Below, one piece after another: positions 42,047 through 52,118 of a stretch of DNA of 64,000 bases. The stretch's first letter is position 1; each line of letters starts with the position of its first letter. Below the pieces are notes generated by a model. It searched no databases. It had not been told where the DNA came from and saw only the letters and a list, made by a program, of their open reading frames with translations. Source of the stretch: Clostridia bacterium (GTDB lineage: Bacteria > Bacillota > Clostridia > Oscillospirales > Acutalibacteraceae); NCBI GenBank assembly GCA_017409845.1, contig JAFQRY010000010.1, positions 1 to 64,000 on the forward strand. The letters run 5' to 3'. Made by a program: the position numbers and the translations under genes.

Positions 42047-45000
42047 ATGCTCTATTTAATACTTGCTTCGCAGGGCGGAGGAAAAACAACACATATAATG
42101 AATCTTATCGGTCAGTTTTCCGCAGGCGGACATAAAAAGCTGACTCTTATCGTGCCCGAGCAATTTTCTTTTATGAGTGAAAAAATTATGCTTGAAAGAA
42201 TCGGTGCAAGGGCAATGGCGGATATTGATGTGCTCAGCTTTACAAGCCTCGGCGAAAAGCTTGTGGGCAAGCCTGCCTTTCACGAAAGAAGAAGGCTTGA
42301 TGATTCCGCAAAAGCGGTGCTTATGAGAATGGCACTTGAAAGCGTAAAGGATAAGCTTTGTCTTTACGGCAGCCACACCTCAAGAAAATCTGTTATTTCG
42401 GAATTCGTTGCACTTTCGTCGGAATTCAAGCAGAATGCCGTTTCGACCGATGCCGTGCGGCTTGCACTTGCAACGGAGGAAAACAGTCTTCTCAAAATGA
42501 AGCTTTCCGATATAGTAACCGTGCTCGATGCCTACGATGCCATGACCGAGGGGAGTTATTTCAATCCCGACGACCTGCTGACGGAGCTTTATGAGGTGCT
42601 GCCCGAAAGCGATTATTTCAAAGACAGACTTGTTTTTATTGATGCATTCAGAGGCTTTACGGCTCAGGAATATAAGGTTATTGCGGAAATGATGAAAAAA
42701 TCAACTGCGGTTTATGTTACATTATGCACGGATAATCTCAATAATGATGACGACGAAACCGATTTGTTTGCTCATACAAAAAGAACTGCAAAAAGGCTTG
42801 TTGAAGCGGCAAGAAAAAACGGAGTTGCCGTTGCAAAGCCGCAGTATCTTTCAATGAGAAGCAAGTTCAACAATTTTCCTCCGCAGTTTTCAAAATACAA
42901 TGCACCCGAGCTTGCGGCACTTGAAAAAGAGCTGTTTTCACCCTCGCCGAATGTTTATGAGGATGAAAGCGGAGCAATAACGCTCTGCAAGGCTGCGGAT
43001 GCCTATGAAGAATGTGAATATATTGCCTGCACGGCAAAAAAACTGATAAGAGAAAACGGCTACCGCTGCAGGGATATTGCGGTTATCGCCCGTGACAGCT
43101 CCTCTTATGAAGCACCGCTGAGAGGTGCACTCAAAAAATGCGGGATATCCGTTTTTGAGGACAGCCGACAGCCCGTTGATGTTTCGCCCGTTGTTGCACT
43201 CGTGAGCAGTGCGGTGAATATTGCGGCATCCGGTTTTGATACCGAAAGTCTTATGCGATGCCTCAAAACGGGGCTTGCGGGCTTTGACACTCAGGAAATA
43301 TCCGATGTTGAAAACTATGCTTATCTGTGGAAAATAAACGGCTCTGCATGGCTCCGTGACTTTGAGCAGAATCCCAAGGGCTTCGGTGAGGAGTGCGGAG
43401 ATGAGGAGCAGGCGGAGCTTGATTATCTCAACTCCGTGCGTAAAAAAATCATTTCGCCTCTTTATTCTCTCAGAGAAGCTCTTAAAGATACCGACGGCGA
43501 GGGTGCGGCAAAGGCGATTTTTGAATTTCTTGAAAAGGTTGACGCCGCAGAAAACATAAGAAGCCTTGCACGCTCGCTTGACAGTCAGGGCGAAACGGGT
43601 CTTGCTCTTGAGCTTGAAAGAATGTGGGATACCGTCATTGACCTGCTTGACAGCCTTGAAACCCTGCTCCGCGGCAGAAACGTTACCGCAGCCGAGGTTG
43701 CGGATATGCTTGAGCTCATGCTCGGCGTGCAGACGGTCGGAAGCCTGCCTCAGGGGCTCGATGAAATAACAATCGGCTCTGCCGACAGAATACGCACCGT
43801 TGCACCCAAGGTTGTTTTCATTGCAGGTGCTAATAACGGAGTTTTTCCCGCCGTGCCCTTCAGCGGCAACGCTCTGACCGATAAAGACAGACGAAAAATG
43901 AGCGAGCTCGGCATCGGTCTTTCCGATTTCGGTGAATATAAGCTTGCGGAGGAAAAGCTGATTGCCTATAACGCCTTCTGCTGTGCCTCCGACAGACTTT
44001 ATGTCTGCTGCCCCGAAAAGAATATGAAGGGCGAAGCACTTTCACCTTCTGAGCTTTACACCAAAATAAAAACACTTTTCCCTGAGTGTAACGAAATTGC
44101 CGCCCGTGAGCAGAGCGGAATGTATTTTGTTGAGGGCAAGGAGCTTGCGTTTGAACAGCTTGCAAAAAACAAAAACGCCGCAAACTCCCTTTACGCCTCG
44201 CTTTCGGAATGCTTTGAGGGTGACGGTGAATATGAGGGCAGAATTGCTGCTCTTGACCGTGCTTCGGGCATGAGAAGCTTTAAAATTGAAGATAAAAATG
44301 CCGCCGAAAAGCTCTTCGGCAGGGATATGTATATTTCCGCTTCAAGGGTTGAGAGCTATTATAAATGTCCGTTTGCGTATTTCTGCCGCTACGGAATAAA
44401 AGCCATGCCCCGAAAGGTTGCGGAGCTTGACCCCATGCAGAGGGGTAATGTTATCCATTATGCTCTCGAAAGACTCCTGACGGATTTTGAAAAGGAAAAG
44501 CTTGTCGGCATGAGCAGGCAGGAGCTCATGGATTTCTTCAGCGGTCTGCTTGAAGAATATCTTATGAACAAGCTTGACGGTGCAAACCGCAGCGAAAGAT
44601 TTGTTTATCTTTTCAACAAGCTTGTCATTTCAATCTGCGATGTTGCGCAAAGACTGATAAAGGAGCTTTCACTCAGCAGCTTTACGCCCGTTGATTTTGA
44701 GCTTCCCATCGGCTCCGACGGAGAAATTCCTCCCTATGAGGTCAGAACGCAGAACGGAAGAATTATAATTTCGGGTGCGGTTGACAGAGTTGACGAAGCG
44801 ATAATCAACGATAAAAAATATATCAGAGTTGTGGATTATAAATCCTCGGGCAAGGAATTTGCACTCAGCGATGTTGTTCAGGGTCTTAATATGCAGATGT
44901 TTATTTATCTGTTTACCTTGTGGCAGAACGGCACAAAGAAATACGGCGATTTTACGCCTGCGGGAGTGCTTTATTATCCTGCAAATTCTCCGCTTGTTTC

Positions 45001-45454
45001 GGCAGAGAGAGGAACGAGCGACGAGGATATAGAAGCGGAAAGACAGAAAAAATGCCGCATGAACGGTATTATTCTTAACGATAACGATGTTATCACCGCA
45101 ATGGACGAAACAAAGAGCGGACTTTTTGTGCCCGCACGCTTCAAGGGCGGCGAATTTTCGGGCTCACTGATAGGTCTTTCACAGCTTGAAAAGCTGAAGA
45201 AAAAAGCCGATGATGTGCTCACGGAAATGGCTGATGCCCTGCATTCGGGCGAAATCCCCGCAATTCCCGCCTACGGCAAGAGCTACGAGAAGGTCTGCGA
45301 ATACTGTGATTATAAATCTGTATGCTCTTATGAAGAAAATATACCCGTAAGGGAGCTTAACGACTGCAGAACCGACGAGGTAATTGAAATTCTGATGAAG
45401 GAGGATGAGGAAGATGGCAATAAGCTGGACAACGGATCAGCAGAAGGCAATTGA
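42047..45454 (+). CDS. addB: Helicase-exonuclease AddAB, subunit AddB
   Basis: A 1135-residue subunit of the AddAB double-strand-break resection complex (RecBCD equivalent). The Walker A-like motif near residue 10 is SQGGGKTTH, a glycine-poor variant of the usual GxxGxGKT. The C-terminal nuclease domain holds the DYKSSGKEFALSDVVQG catalytic segment and the four Cys that bind the Fe-S cluster: one in KCPFAYF (about residue 776) and CX2CX5C in CEYCDYKSVC near the end. This Cys pattern matches the AddB iron-sulfur fold. It overlaps addA by 41 bases. Confidence 0.95.
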   Translation: MLYLILASQGGGKTTHIMNLIGQFSAGGHKKLTLIVPEQFSFMSEKIMLERIGARAMADIDVLSFTSLGEKLVGKPAFHERRRLDDSAKAVLMRMALESVKDKLCLYGSHTSRKSVISEFVALSSEFKQNAVSTDAVRLALATEENSLLKMKLSDIVTVLDAYDAMTEGSYFNPDDLLTELYEVLPESDYFKDRLVFIDAFRGFTAQEYKVIAEMMKKSTAVYVTLCTDNLNNDDDETDLFAHTKRTAKRLVEAARKNGVAVAKPQYLSMRSKFNNFPPQFSKYNAPELAALEKELFSPSPNVYEDESGAITLCKAADAYEECEYIACTAKKLIRENGYRCRDIAVIARDSSSYEAPLRGALKKCGISVFEDSRQPVDVSPVVALVSSAVNIAASGFDTESLMRCLKTGLAGFDTQEISDVENYAYLWKINGSAWLRDFEQNPKGFGEECGDEEQAELDYLNSVRKKIISPLYSLREALKDTDGEGAAKAIFEFLEKVDAAENIRSLARSLDSQGETGLALELERMWDTVIDLLDSLETLLRGRNVTAAEVADMLELMLGVQTVGSLPQGLDEITIGSADRIRTVAPKVVFIAGANNGVFPAVPFSGNALTDKDRRKMSELGIGLSDFGEYKLAEEKLIAYNAFCCASDRLYVCCPEKNMKGEALSPSELYTKIKTLFPECNEIAAREQSGMYFVEGKELAFEQLAKNKNAANSLYASLSECFEGDGEYEGRIAALDRASGMRSFKIEDKNAAEKLFGRDMYISASRVESYYKCPFAYFCRYGIKAMPRKVAELDPMQRGNVIHYALERLLTDFEKEKLVGMSRQELMDFFSGLLEEYLMNKLDGANRSERFVYLFNKLVISICDVAQRLIKELSLSSFTPVDFELPIGSDGEIPPYEVRTQNGRIIISGAVDRVDEAIINDKKYIRVVDYKSSGKEFALSDVVQGLNMQMFIYLFTLWQNGTKKYGDFTPAGVLYYPANSPLVSAERGTSDEDIEAERQKKCRMNGIILNDNDVITAMDETKSGLFVPARFKGGEFSGSLIGLSQLEKLKKKADDVLTEMADALHSGEIPAIPAYGKSYEKVCEYCDYKSVCSYEENIPVRELNDCRTDEVIEILMKEDEEDGNKLDNGSAEGN

Positions 45455-48400
45455 TGCACGCAGAGGCACTTTGCTTGTAAGTGCGGCGGCAGGCTCGGGA
45501 AAAACCGCCGTTCTTGTTGAAAGAGTCATTCAGAGAATCTGCGATGCCGAAAATCCCTGCGGCGTAGAAAATCTGCTGATTGTAACCTTCACGAATGCCG
45601 CTGCGGCACAGATGAAGGAGAAAATCCATGCCGCAATAGGTAAAAAAATCGCACTCAATCCCTCCGATAAGAGGCTTCGCCGTCAGCAGCTCATGCTGCC
45701 GTTTGCGAACATATGCACAATTGATTCCTTCTGTATCGGTCTTGTCAGGGAGAATTTTCATTCTCTCGGCATTGCACCCGATTTTGCTCTTCTTGACGAA
45801 GGCAAGCTCGGTCTGCTGAGAAATCAGGCGGTTTCTGCCGTTGCGGATGAGCTTTACAAAGAGTCAAGCGAAAGCTTTGTCAGCCTTTGCGAGCTTATCA
45901 GCGATAAAAAAGATGACAGAAAGCTGATTGATGCGATACTGAAGCTCTATGACTTGTCGCAGGCTTATCCCTTCCCCGAAAAGTGGCTTTATTCGCTTGC
46001 GGAGGAATTCAATAATCCTTCGCCGATAAAAGAAAGTCCGTGGGGAAAAATCATTCTTTCTCATGTCGAAAAAAGCATTGCATCCTGCGTTTCCGATGCG
46101 GAGCACTGCATCCGCCTTCTTTCGCAGGAGCCTGAGCTTGAGGCGAAATACAGACCCGCCTTTGAGGATGACAGAGCGATGCTTGAGGGAATGCTTGAAT
46201 CGCTCCGCGGCGATTCGTGGAATGATTTTTCACTTAAGGCGGCAGATGCTTCTTTTTCAAGAATGCCGACGGCACCCAGAGGCTACGCAGGCGAGCTTAA
46301 GGATATCTGCAAGGGTGCGAGAGATGCATATAAAAAGCGTTTTTCATCAGTCACGGATTATGTGAGAATAAGCGAAAAAGAACATAAAGACGATGTTGAA
46401 AGGCTTTCGCCGATAATCGGAGAGCTTGTCAACGCCGTCATAAAATACGGAAACGAGTTCAAAAGACTCAAAAGAGAAGAAAACGGTGCGGATTTTTCCG
46501 ATACTCTGCACATGGCACTTGAGCTACTTGTTGCACCGACGGAAAACGGCTATGAAAAAACTCCGCTTGCACTTGCACTTTCGGAAAATTATGCCGAAAT
46601 TCTTGTTGACGAATATCAGGATGTCAACAAGGCTCAGGATTTGATTTTTACCGCACTTTCAACGGACGAGAGCAATCTTTTTATGGTCGGTGACGTCAAG
46701 CAGAGCATTTACCGCTTCCGTCAGGCAATGCCCGAAATCTTTCTTTCACGCCGTGACGGCATGGAGGAATACGAAAACGGAAATTATCCCGCAAAGGTAA
46801 CTCTCGGCAAGAATTTCAGAAGCCGCAGAGGTGTTACGGAGATTGTCAATTTCATTTTCTCGTCGCTGATGAGCCGTGATGCAGGCGGTCTTGATTATGA
46901 TAAAAACGAATTTCTTGAGGCGGCGGCAGCTTATCCCGAGTCAAAGGGTGCGGATACCGAAATATGCCTTATTGAAACTGAGGACAGCTATCCTGCTCAG
47001 GCAAAATATGTTGCCGATTATATTGAAAAAGCGATTGCCGAAGGCATGACCTTCACCGAGGGCGACGTGCAGAGAAAAGCAGGCTACGGCGATTTCTGTG
47101 TTCTTCTCAGAAGTGTAAAAGGCTGTGCAAAGGCGTTTGTTGATGAGCTGACTGCAAGAGGAATACCCGTCAGCTGTGAGGCAGGCGAAAGCTTCATTTC
47201 TTCGCCCGAAATCATGTTTATGATTTCCTTGCTGAAGGTGATTGATAATCCCGTTGACGATATTCCGCTCACGGCGGTGCTGATGTCACCCGTTTTCGGC
47301 TTTACCGCTGATGACCTTGCTCTTATGCGTGCGGATAAAAAGAAGGGGTCGATTTATCAATGCATCGTTTCCGCCGCTGAAAACGGCAACAGAAAAGCGG
47401 AGATTTTTCTTGAAAAAACCGCAGACATGCGCCGCATAGCATCAACCGTCAGTGCAACGGAGCTTATCAGAAGGCTCATAAGCGAAACGGGCTACGGTGC
47501 GATAGTCAGCACGATGAAGGACAGCTCAAAACGCAGGGCAAATCTCAACAGCTTCATTGACCTTGCATCAAGATATGAAAGCACGGGCAAAAAAGGCGTT
47601 GCGGGATTTGTGAGATATATTGATAATATCGGCAAGGGCGGAATCAAAATTCAGTCGGGCGGCTCCGAAGCCGAAACAGAGGATTCCGTCAAGATAATGA
47701 CGATTCACAAAAGCAAGGGGCTTGAATTTCCCGTCTGCTTCCTTGCTGCGTGCGAAAAGAAATATAACGAGCTTTCAACCCGTGAGGATTTGCTCATCGC
47801 TCCCGAAAGCGGAATAGGAATAAAAAACAGTGCGGGCTTTGCGAAGTTTGACACACTTCCGAGAATTGCCGCAAAGCTTGAAATAACAAAGGCGGAGCAT
47901 TCAGAGGAGCTTCGTGTGCTTTATGTTGCACTGACCCGACCGAAGGAAAAGCTTGTTATCCTTGCTTCGGCATCCGACTGGTCAAAGGAGCTTGCAAAGA
48001 TTGCCGCAAATGTCAGGGATGATATGCTTATTGACCCGTTTACGGTTATCAGTTTTTCAAGCTATGCAAAATGCATACTTTCCGCTCTGATAAGGCATCC
48101 CGATGCCCACGCACTCAGAAATGCTGCAGGCGTTTCTTCCTCAATTGCACTTGAATGCGATACTCCGCTTAAAACAATGATTATTGCGGATGATTTTGAG
48201 GAGCAGGCGGAATTACGCCTCCCCGAAGCCGAAAAGGCAGACCCCGAAACCGTTGCCCAAATAAAAGAAAGGCTCGGCTATGCTTATCCGTATGCATCGC
48301 TTGAAGGCGTTGTTGCGAAAAGAATTGCATCAAAGCTTGACGGCGAGGGCATAGGCGGCGAATTCTTTGCAACACGCAGACCTGCATTCACGGGCAAGGA

Positions 48401-48926
48401 TAAGCTGACCCCCGCCCAGCGTGGCACGGCTACCCACAGATTCATGCAGTATGCGGATTATTCCCGTGCAGGCGGTGATGTTGCGAAAGAGCTTGTGAGG
48501 CTCGTTGAAAACGGAATGCTCACTTCGGTTGAGGCGGATGTTGTTGATAAAAAAGCGGTTTCGGCATTCTTTGAAAGTGAGCTTGCAAAGAGAATTCTGA
48601 GTGCCGAAAAAGTATATAAAGAATACGCCTTCACCGTTGCACTTCCGCTTGGTGAAATGAATCCCGATATCCCTGCAGAAGAGGCGGAAGGCGAAACGGT
48701 TATTATCGAGGGCGTTGCCGACTGTGCGTTTGTTGAAAACGGTGAGCTGGTTATCGTTGACTTCAAAACAGACAGGGCTTCCGATGAATCCGTTCTGGTT
48801 GAGCATTATAAAGAGCAGCTCTCAATTTACCGCCGCTGTCTGTCCGAGGTTCTCGGTTTGTCTGTTAAACAGACTGTAATATACTCGTTTTCGCTCGGAA
48901 AAACTATTGAAATTATCCAAGAATAA
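45414..48926 (+). CDS. addA: Helicase-exonuclease AddAB, subunit AddA
   Basis: A 1170-residue UvrD-like helicase-nuclease, the partner of AddB. Walker A is AAAGSGKT (about residue 25), helicase motif II is LVDEYQDVN, motif III KQSIYRFR, motif V SVKIMTIHKSKGLEFPV and motif VI ALTRPKEKL. The C-terminal RecB-type nuclease motif GVADCAFVENGELVIVDFKTD contains the D...DxK catalytic set. ATG 45414 is chosen because AAGGAGG lies nine bases upstream; it lies within addB, so the two are coupled. Confidence 0.96.
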   Translation: MAISWTTDQQKAIDARRGTLLVSAAAGSGKTAVLVERVIQRICDAENPCGVENLLIVTFTNAAAAQMKEKIHAAIGKKIALNPSDKRLRRQQLMLPFANICTIDSFCIGLVRENFHSLGIAPDFALLDEGKLGLLRNQAVSAVADELYKESSESFVSLCELISDKKDDRKLIDAILKLYDLSQAYPFPEKWLYSLAEEFNNPSPIKESPWGKIILSHVEKSIASCVSDAEHCIRLLSQEPELEAKYRPAFEDDRAMLEGMLESLRGDSWNDFSLKAADASFSRMPTAPRGYAGELKDICKGARDAYKKRFSSVTDYVRISEKEHKDDVERLSPIIGELVNAVIKYGNEFKRLKREENGADFSDTLHMALELLVAPTENGYEKTPLALALSENYAEILVDEYQDVNKAQDLIFTALSTDESNLFMVGDVKQSIYRFRQAMPEIFLSRRDGMEEYENGNYPAKVTLGKNFRSRRGVTEIVNFIFSSLMSRDAGGLDYDKNEFLEAAAAYPESKGADTEICLIETEDSYPAQAKYVADYIEKAIAEGMTFTEGDVQRKAGYGDFCVLLRSVKGCAKAFVDELTARGIPVSCEAGESFISSPEIMFMISLLKVIDNPVDDIPLTAVLMSPVFGFTADDLALMRADKKKGSIYQCIVSAAENGNRKAEIFLEKTADMRRIASTVSATELIRRLISETGYGAIVSTMKDSSKRRANLNSFIDLASRYESTGKKGVAGFVRYIDNIGKGGIKIQSGGSEAETEDSVKIMTIHKSKGLEFPVCFLAACEKKYNELSTREDLLIAPESGIGIKNSAGFAKFDTLPRIAAKLEITKAEHSEELRVLYVALTRPKEKLVILASASDWSKELAKIAANVRDDMLIDPFTVISFSSYAKCILSALIRHPDAHALRNAAGVSSSIALECDTPLKTMIIADDFEEQAELRLPEAEKADPETVAQIKERLGYAYPYASLEGVVAKRIASKLDGEGIGGEFFATRRPAFTGKDKLTPAQRGTATHRFMQYADYSRAGGDVAKELVRLVENGMLTSVEADVVDKKAVSAFFESELAKRILSAEKVYKEYAFTVALPLGEMNPDIPAEEAEGETVIIEGVADCAFVENGELVIVDFKTDRASDESVLVEHYKEQLSIYRRCLSEVLGLSVKQTVIYSFSLGKTIEIIQE

Positions 48927-48944
48927 AAAAATTTCAAAAAACTC

Positions 48945-48973
48945 TTGCTTTTTTCCTTCTCATGTGATAAAAT
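48945..48973 (+). promoter_or_regulatory. Promoter for rpmE
   Basis: -35 TTGCTT (48945-48950), 17-base spacer ending TGTGA, -10 TAAAAT (48968-48973). Confidence 0.75.
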
Positions 48974-49016
48974 TGCTCCGTTATGTATATGGATATACCG
49001 AAAGAGGTGACATCAA

Positions 49017-49223
49017 ATGAAGGAAGGACTCCATCCCAAGTACGAACAGACTGAAGTACGCTGCGCTTGCGGTGAGGTTATCGCAACAGGTTCAACAAAA
49101 GAAAATCTTCGTGTTGATATCTGCTCAAAGTGCCATCCGTTCTTCACCGGAAAGCAGAAGCTTGTTGATACCGGCGGACGTGTTGACCGCTTCAATAAGC
49201 GTTTCAATCTCAATAACAAATAA
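49017..49223 (+). CDS. rpmE: 50S ribosomal protein L31 (zinc-binding form)
   Basis: A 68-residue ribosomal protein. It starts MKEGLHPKY, contains CAC near residues 16-18 and [10 protein letters not shown], giving the Cys set of the zinc-containing L31 type, and ends with the RVDRFNKRF motif. An AGAGGTG site precedes the ATG. A terminator follows directly. Confidence 0.96.
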   Translation: MKEGLHPKYEQTEVRCACGEVIATGSTKENLRVDICSKCHPFFTGKQKLVDTGGRVDRFNKRFNLNNK

Positions 49224-49235
49224 TAAGCAAATCAG

Positions 49236-49269
49236 GCGGTGCAAGATTTCTTTGCACCGCTTTGCTTTT
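49236..49269 (+). terminator. Terminator downstream of rpmE
   Basis: GCGGTGCA (49236-49243) pairs with TGCACCGC (49253-49260), followed by TTTGCTTTT. Confidence 0.75.
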
Positions 49270-49280
49270 GAGGTGATTTG

Positions 49281-49904
49281 TTGAACAGCTACAAAACGAT
49301 AAGAACAGCTTCGAGCGATGAATATATAGTCAAAAAATCCCGTTTTATCGGTCATATCATGCCTGTCACAACTCAGGAGCAGGCACTTGAATTCATTCAG
49401 ACCGTCAGCAAAAAGCATTGGGATGCAACCCACAATGTTTATGCTTATATAATCCGTGAAACGGGAGTCAAGAGATATTCCGATGACGGTGAGCCGCAGG
49501 GCACCGCAGGCATCCCCGTGCTCGATGTGCTCGAAAAATCGGGAGTCACCGACTGCGCCGTTGTTGTGACAAGATATTTCGGCGGAATCATGCTCGGTGC
49601 GGGCGGGCTTGTGAGAGCCTATTCCCATTCCGCTTCGATTGCCGTTGCGGCGGGCGGAATAGTAACAAGGGCAATGTGTGCCCGTCTTAAGGTGACATGC
49701 GATTATTATTTCTACGGCAAGCTTTCCTCTCTTGTGCCCGAAAGCGGCGGAGTTATTGAGGATACGATTTTTGAAGATAATGTTACCCTCATTTTCAGAA
49801 TGCCTCTTGAAATTATCGACGGCTTCAATGCAAAGCTCATTGATGTCAGCAACGGAAGATACAGAGCCGAAAAAACAGAGGAATTCTTTGCGGATATTGA
49901 TTGA
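49281..49904 (+). CDS. YigZ/IMPACT-family protein
   Basis: A 207-residue protein of the IMPACT/YigZ family; the N-terminal domain has KKSRFIGHIMPV, THNVYAYI, SDDGEPQGTAG and the YFGGIMLGAGGLVRAYS signature, and the C-terminal part is the DUF1949 ferredoxin-like domain. The eukaryotic relative inhibits GCN2; bacterial function is uncertain, possibly translation- or stress-related. The start is TTG 49281, five bases after AGGTG. It may be transcribed by read-through of the rpmE terminator or from a promoter not identified. Confidence 0.9.
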   Translation: MNSYKTIRTASSDEYIVKKSRFIGHIMPVTTQEQALEFIQTVSKKHWDATHNVYAYIIRETGVKRYSDDGEPQGTAGIPVLDVLEKSGVTDCAVVVTRYFGGIMLGAGGLVRAYSHSASIAVAAGGIVTRAMCARLKVTCDYYFYGKLSSLVPESGGVIEDTIFEDNVTLIFRMPLEIIDGFNAKLIDVSNGRYRAEKTEEFFADID

Positions 49905-50014
49905 AATAATTGTTTTTTTATTTAAAAATTTTAAATGTTAACAAAAAGTTCACAATTTTCTTGCAGGAATCGACCGAATAATGCCGTATATGTTTTATGA
50001 AGGGGTGGTTATTT

Positions 50015-51034
50015 ATGAACGAAACTATCCGTGAAAAAGCTTGTGCAAAAGAAAAAGAGATTCTTTCTCCCCGTGCTGCCTTAGCATGCGAGAGCAGGGG
50101 AAGGCTGCGTGAAGAAACGGAATGTCCCGTGCGTACCGCTTTTCAGCGTGACCGTGACAGAATAATCCATTGCAGCTCGTTCAGAAGGCTCAAGCATAAG
50201 ACCCAGGTTTTCTTATCTCCCGAGGGGGATTACTACAGAACCCGTCTGACCCACACCCTTGAGGTTTCGCAGATTGCGAGAACAATTTCGGGTGCACTCA
50301 TGCTCAACGGCGACCTGACCGAGGCAATCGCTCTCGGCCATGACCTCGGACATACACCCTTCGGACATGCGGGTGAAAGAGCACTCAATGCAATTTCTCC
50401 AGGCGGCTTCAAGCACTACGCACAGAGCATGAGAGTTGTTGATGTGCTTGAAAAAGACGGCAGAGGTCTCAACCTCACCTTTGAGGTGCGTAACGGCATC
50501 GAACGCCACACAAACGGCGAGCAGGCGGTAACGCTTGAGGGCAGAGTTGTGCGTCTTGCCGACAGAATTGCCTATATCAACCACGATATTGACGATGCAA
50601 CCATTGCAGGCATCATGTGCGAGGAGGATATTCCTCTTGCAATCCGCAACGAGCTGGGTCATTCAAAGAGTGCAAGAATAAACACCCTTGTTATGAGCTG
50701 CATCGAAAACAGCAGTGAGGATATCCTGCTTGAAAAAGGAATTCAGCAGGTTTTTGATGAGCTTCACAGCTTTATGTTTGAAAAAGTATATACCAACCCT
50801 GCCTGCAAAAGCGAGGAAAAGAAAGCGGTTGAAATGATTCAGAAGCTTTATATGCACTTCGTTGAGAAGCCTGATGAGCTTCCCGCACAGTTCAGATCCA
50901 TTGCCGAAAAAGACGGCATTCAGATGGCGGCGTGCGATTTCATTGCAGGCATGACGGACAGATACGCCGTCAGGGTTTTCAATGAGCTCTATGTTCCAAA
51001 GGCATGGAGTGAAATAAATGATGTATTTCTTTGA
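50015..51034 (+). CDS. dGTP triphosphohydrolase-like HD protein
   Basis: A 339-residue HD-superfamily protein of the deoxyguanosinetriphosphate triphosphohydrolase-like family (type 2). The sequence FRRLKHKTQVF, THTLEVSQIARTI, ALGHDLGHTPFGHAGE and the YINHDIDDA motif give the metal-binding set. Such enzymes hydrolyse dNTPs to nucleosides plus triphosphate, and the short type often acts on several nucleotides. ATG 50015 is chosen because AGGGG lies about nine bases upstream; the longer start at 49997 has no such site. In many Clostridia it lies beside dnaG, as here after one gene. Confidence 0.9.
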   Translation: MNETIREKACAKEKEILSPRAALACESRGRLREETECPVRTAFQRDRDRIIHCSSFRRLKHKTQVFLSPEGDYYRTRLTHTLEVSQIARTISGALMLNGDLTEAIALGHDLGHTPFGHAGERALNAISPGGFKHYAQSMRVVDVLEKDGRGLNLTFEVRNGIERHTNGEQAVTLEGRVVRLADRIAYINHDIDDATIAGIMCEEDIPLAIRNELGHSKSARINTLVMSCIENSSEDILLEKGIQQVFDELHSFMFEKVYTNPACKSEEKKAVEMIQKLYMHFVEKPDELPAQFRSIAEKDGIQMAACDFIAGMTDRYAVRVFNELYVPKAWSEINDVFL

Positions 51035-51057
51035 TACAGGAAAGGTAATAATACCCG

Positions 51058-52086
51058 ATGAATTTAAAAAGAAAGGCAGTTATACTGCTCTGCACCCTGC
51101 TGATTATTGTCAGCGGTGCGGTTCCCAAGGCGTTTGCCGATTGGTATGACGATATCGAATCGGGCTATTCCGTTGAAATAGTCGGTCAGAATTTTGTTGC
51201 ATCAACTTTTTGGGGAGTAAAAGCCTATTATAATGAAACGGGCAATTCCGTTTATCATTGCGGTGAGCTTGTAGAAAGATTTTACAGAGAAGTTTACGGT
51301 CTTGATGTTGAAATCAGAAGCACCGAGCCCAGACTGAGAATCAATAACGAGGGCTATAAGATTGTAACAACCAAAACCGCAAAGCCGGGCGATGTTGTTT
51401 TTGTTTCGGCGGCTATGCGAGGCACCTATGATCACTGGGCGATAGTCAAATCGGTTGAAGACGGATATCTTGTTCTGTTTGAGCAGAATGTTGTCTACAA
51501 CGGCAGTGCGGGTGTTGACAGAAGGCTGAAATATCCTTCGGATTCTTACATAATCTTCACCGTTGTCACCGATGACGGAAAGCCTGCACCCACACCGGGC
51601 ACTCAGGGAGTTGCTTCACAAACAACAACCTCAGCAACCGAGAAGCAGACTGAGCCCACAACCAAAGAAGAAACAACCACCAAGGTAACAACAACCGCAA
51701 AGCCCACAACCACCAAGGCGGTTACAACAACCAAGGTAACCACTACCGCAAAACCCGTAACCACCAAAGCGACAACTGTTGCAACAACAAAACCTACAAC
51801 CGCCAAAGCGGTCACAACAAAGGCAACAACAAAGCCTGCAACAACTCTTGCAGAAACAACAACAGCTGCAGCAACAACAGTTGAATCAACAACCGCACCT
51901 TTTGTAATTTACACAGCCGAAACTAAAACCGAAACGGCTTTTTATTCGTCTGTAAGTTATACGGAAGAAAAAACCGAGGAGAAAAAGAGCAACAAGGCAA
52001 CCGTTCCTCTTGCTTCGGCATGCGGAGTTTCCGCGTCGGGCGTTGCCGTGCTTGCGGTGCTGATTAAAAAGAAAAGCGAAGAATAA
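51058..52086 (+). CDS. Secreted CHAP/NlpC-like protein with Thr-rich stalk and membrane anchor
   Basis: A 342-residue exported protein: signal peptide (about 1-27), an amidase-like domain with Cys68 in VYHCGELVERFYREVYG and a His near residue 125 in YDHWAIVKS followed by FEQN, a long Thr/Lys/Ala-rich region (about 180-280) and a C-terminal hydrophobic segment ending KKKSEE. Cys, His and Asn in this order resemble CHAP and NlpC/P60 papain-like peptidases acting on peptidoglycan, but the domain identity is uncertain. The stalk is low-complexity with near-repeats of TTKATT/TTAKP type and may be glycosylated. It lies between dgt and dnaG, so it may be co-transcribed with them. Confidence 0.6.
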   Translation: MNLKRKAVILLCTLLIIVSGAVPKAFADWYDDIESGYSVEIVGQNFVASTFWGVKAYYNETGNSVYHCGELVERFYREVYGLDVEIRSTEPRLRINNEGYKIVTTKTAKPGDVVFVSAAMRGTYDHWAIVKSVEDGYLVLFEQNVVYNGSAGVDRRLKYPSDSYIIFTVVTDDGKPAPTPGTQGVASQTTTSATEKQTEPTTKEETTTKVTTTAKPTTTKAVTTTKVTTTAKPVTTKATTVATTKPTTAKAVTTKATTKPATTLAETTTAAATTVESTTAPFVIYTAETKTETAFYSSVSYTEEKTEEKKSNKATVPLASACGVSASGVAVLAVLIKKKSEE

Positions 52087-52118
52087 TAAAATATAAGTAA
52101 ACGAAAGGGGAGTGAGTT

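Noticed and set aside
51603..51900. DNA tandem repeats
   Set aside because: They are low-complexity Thr/Lys/Ala codons of a coding stalk, in frame with the protein.
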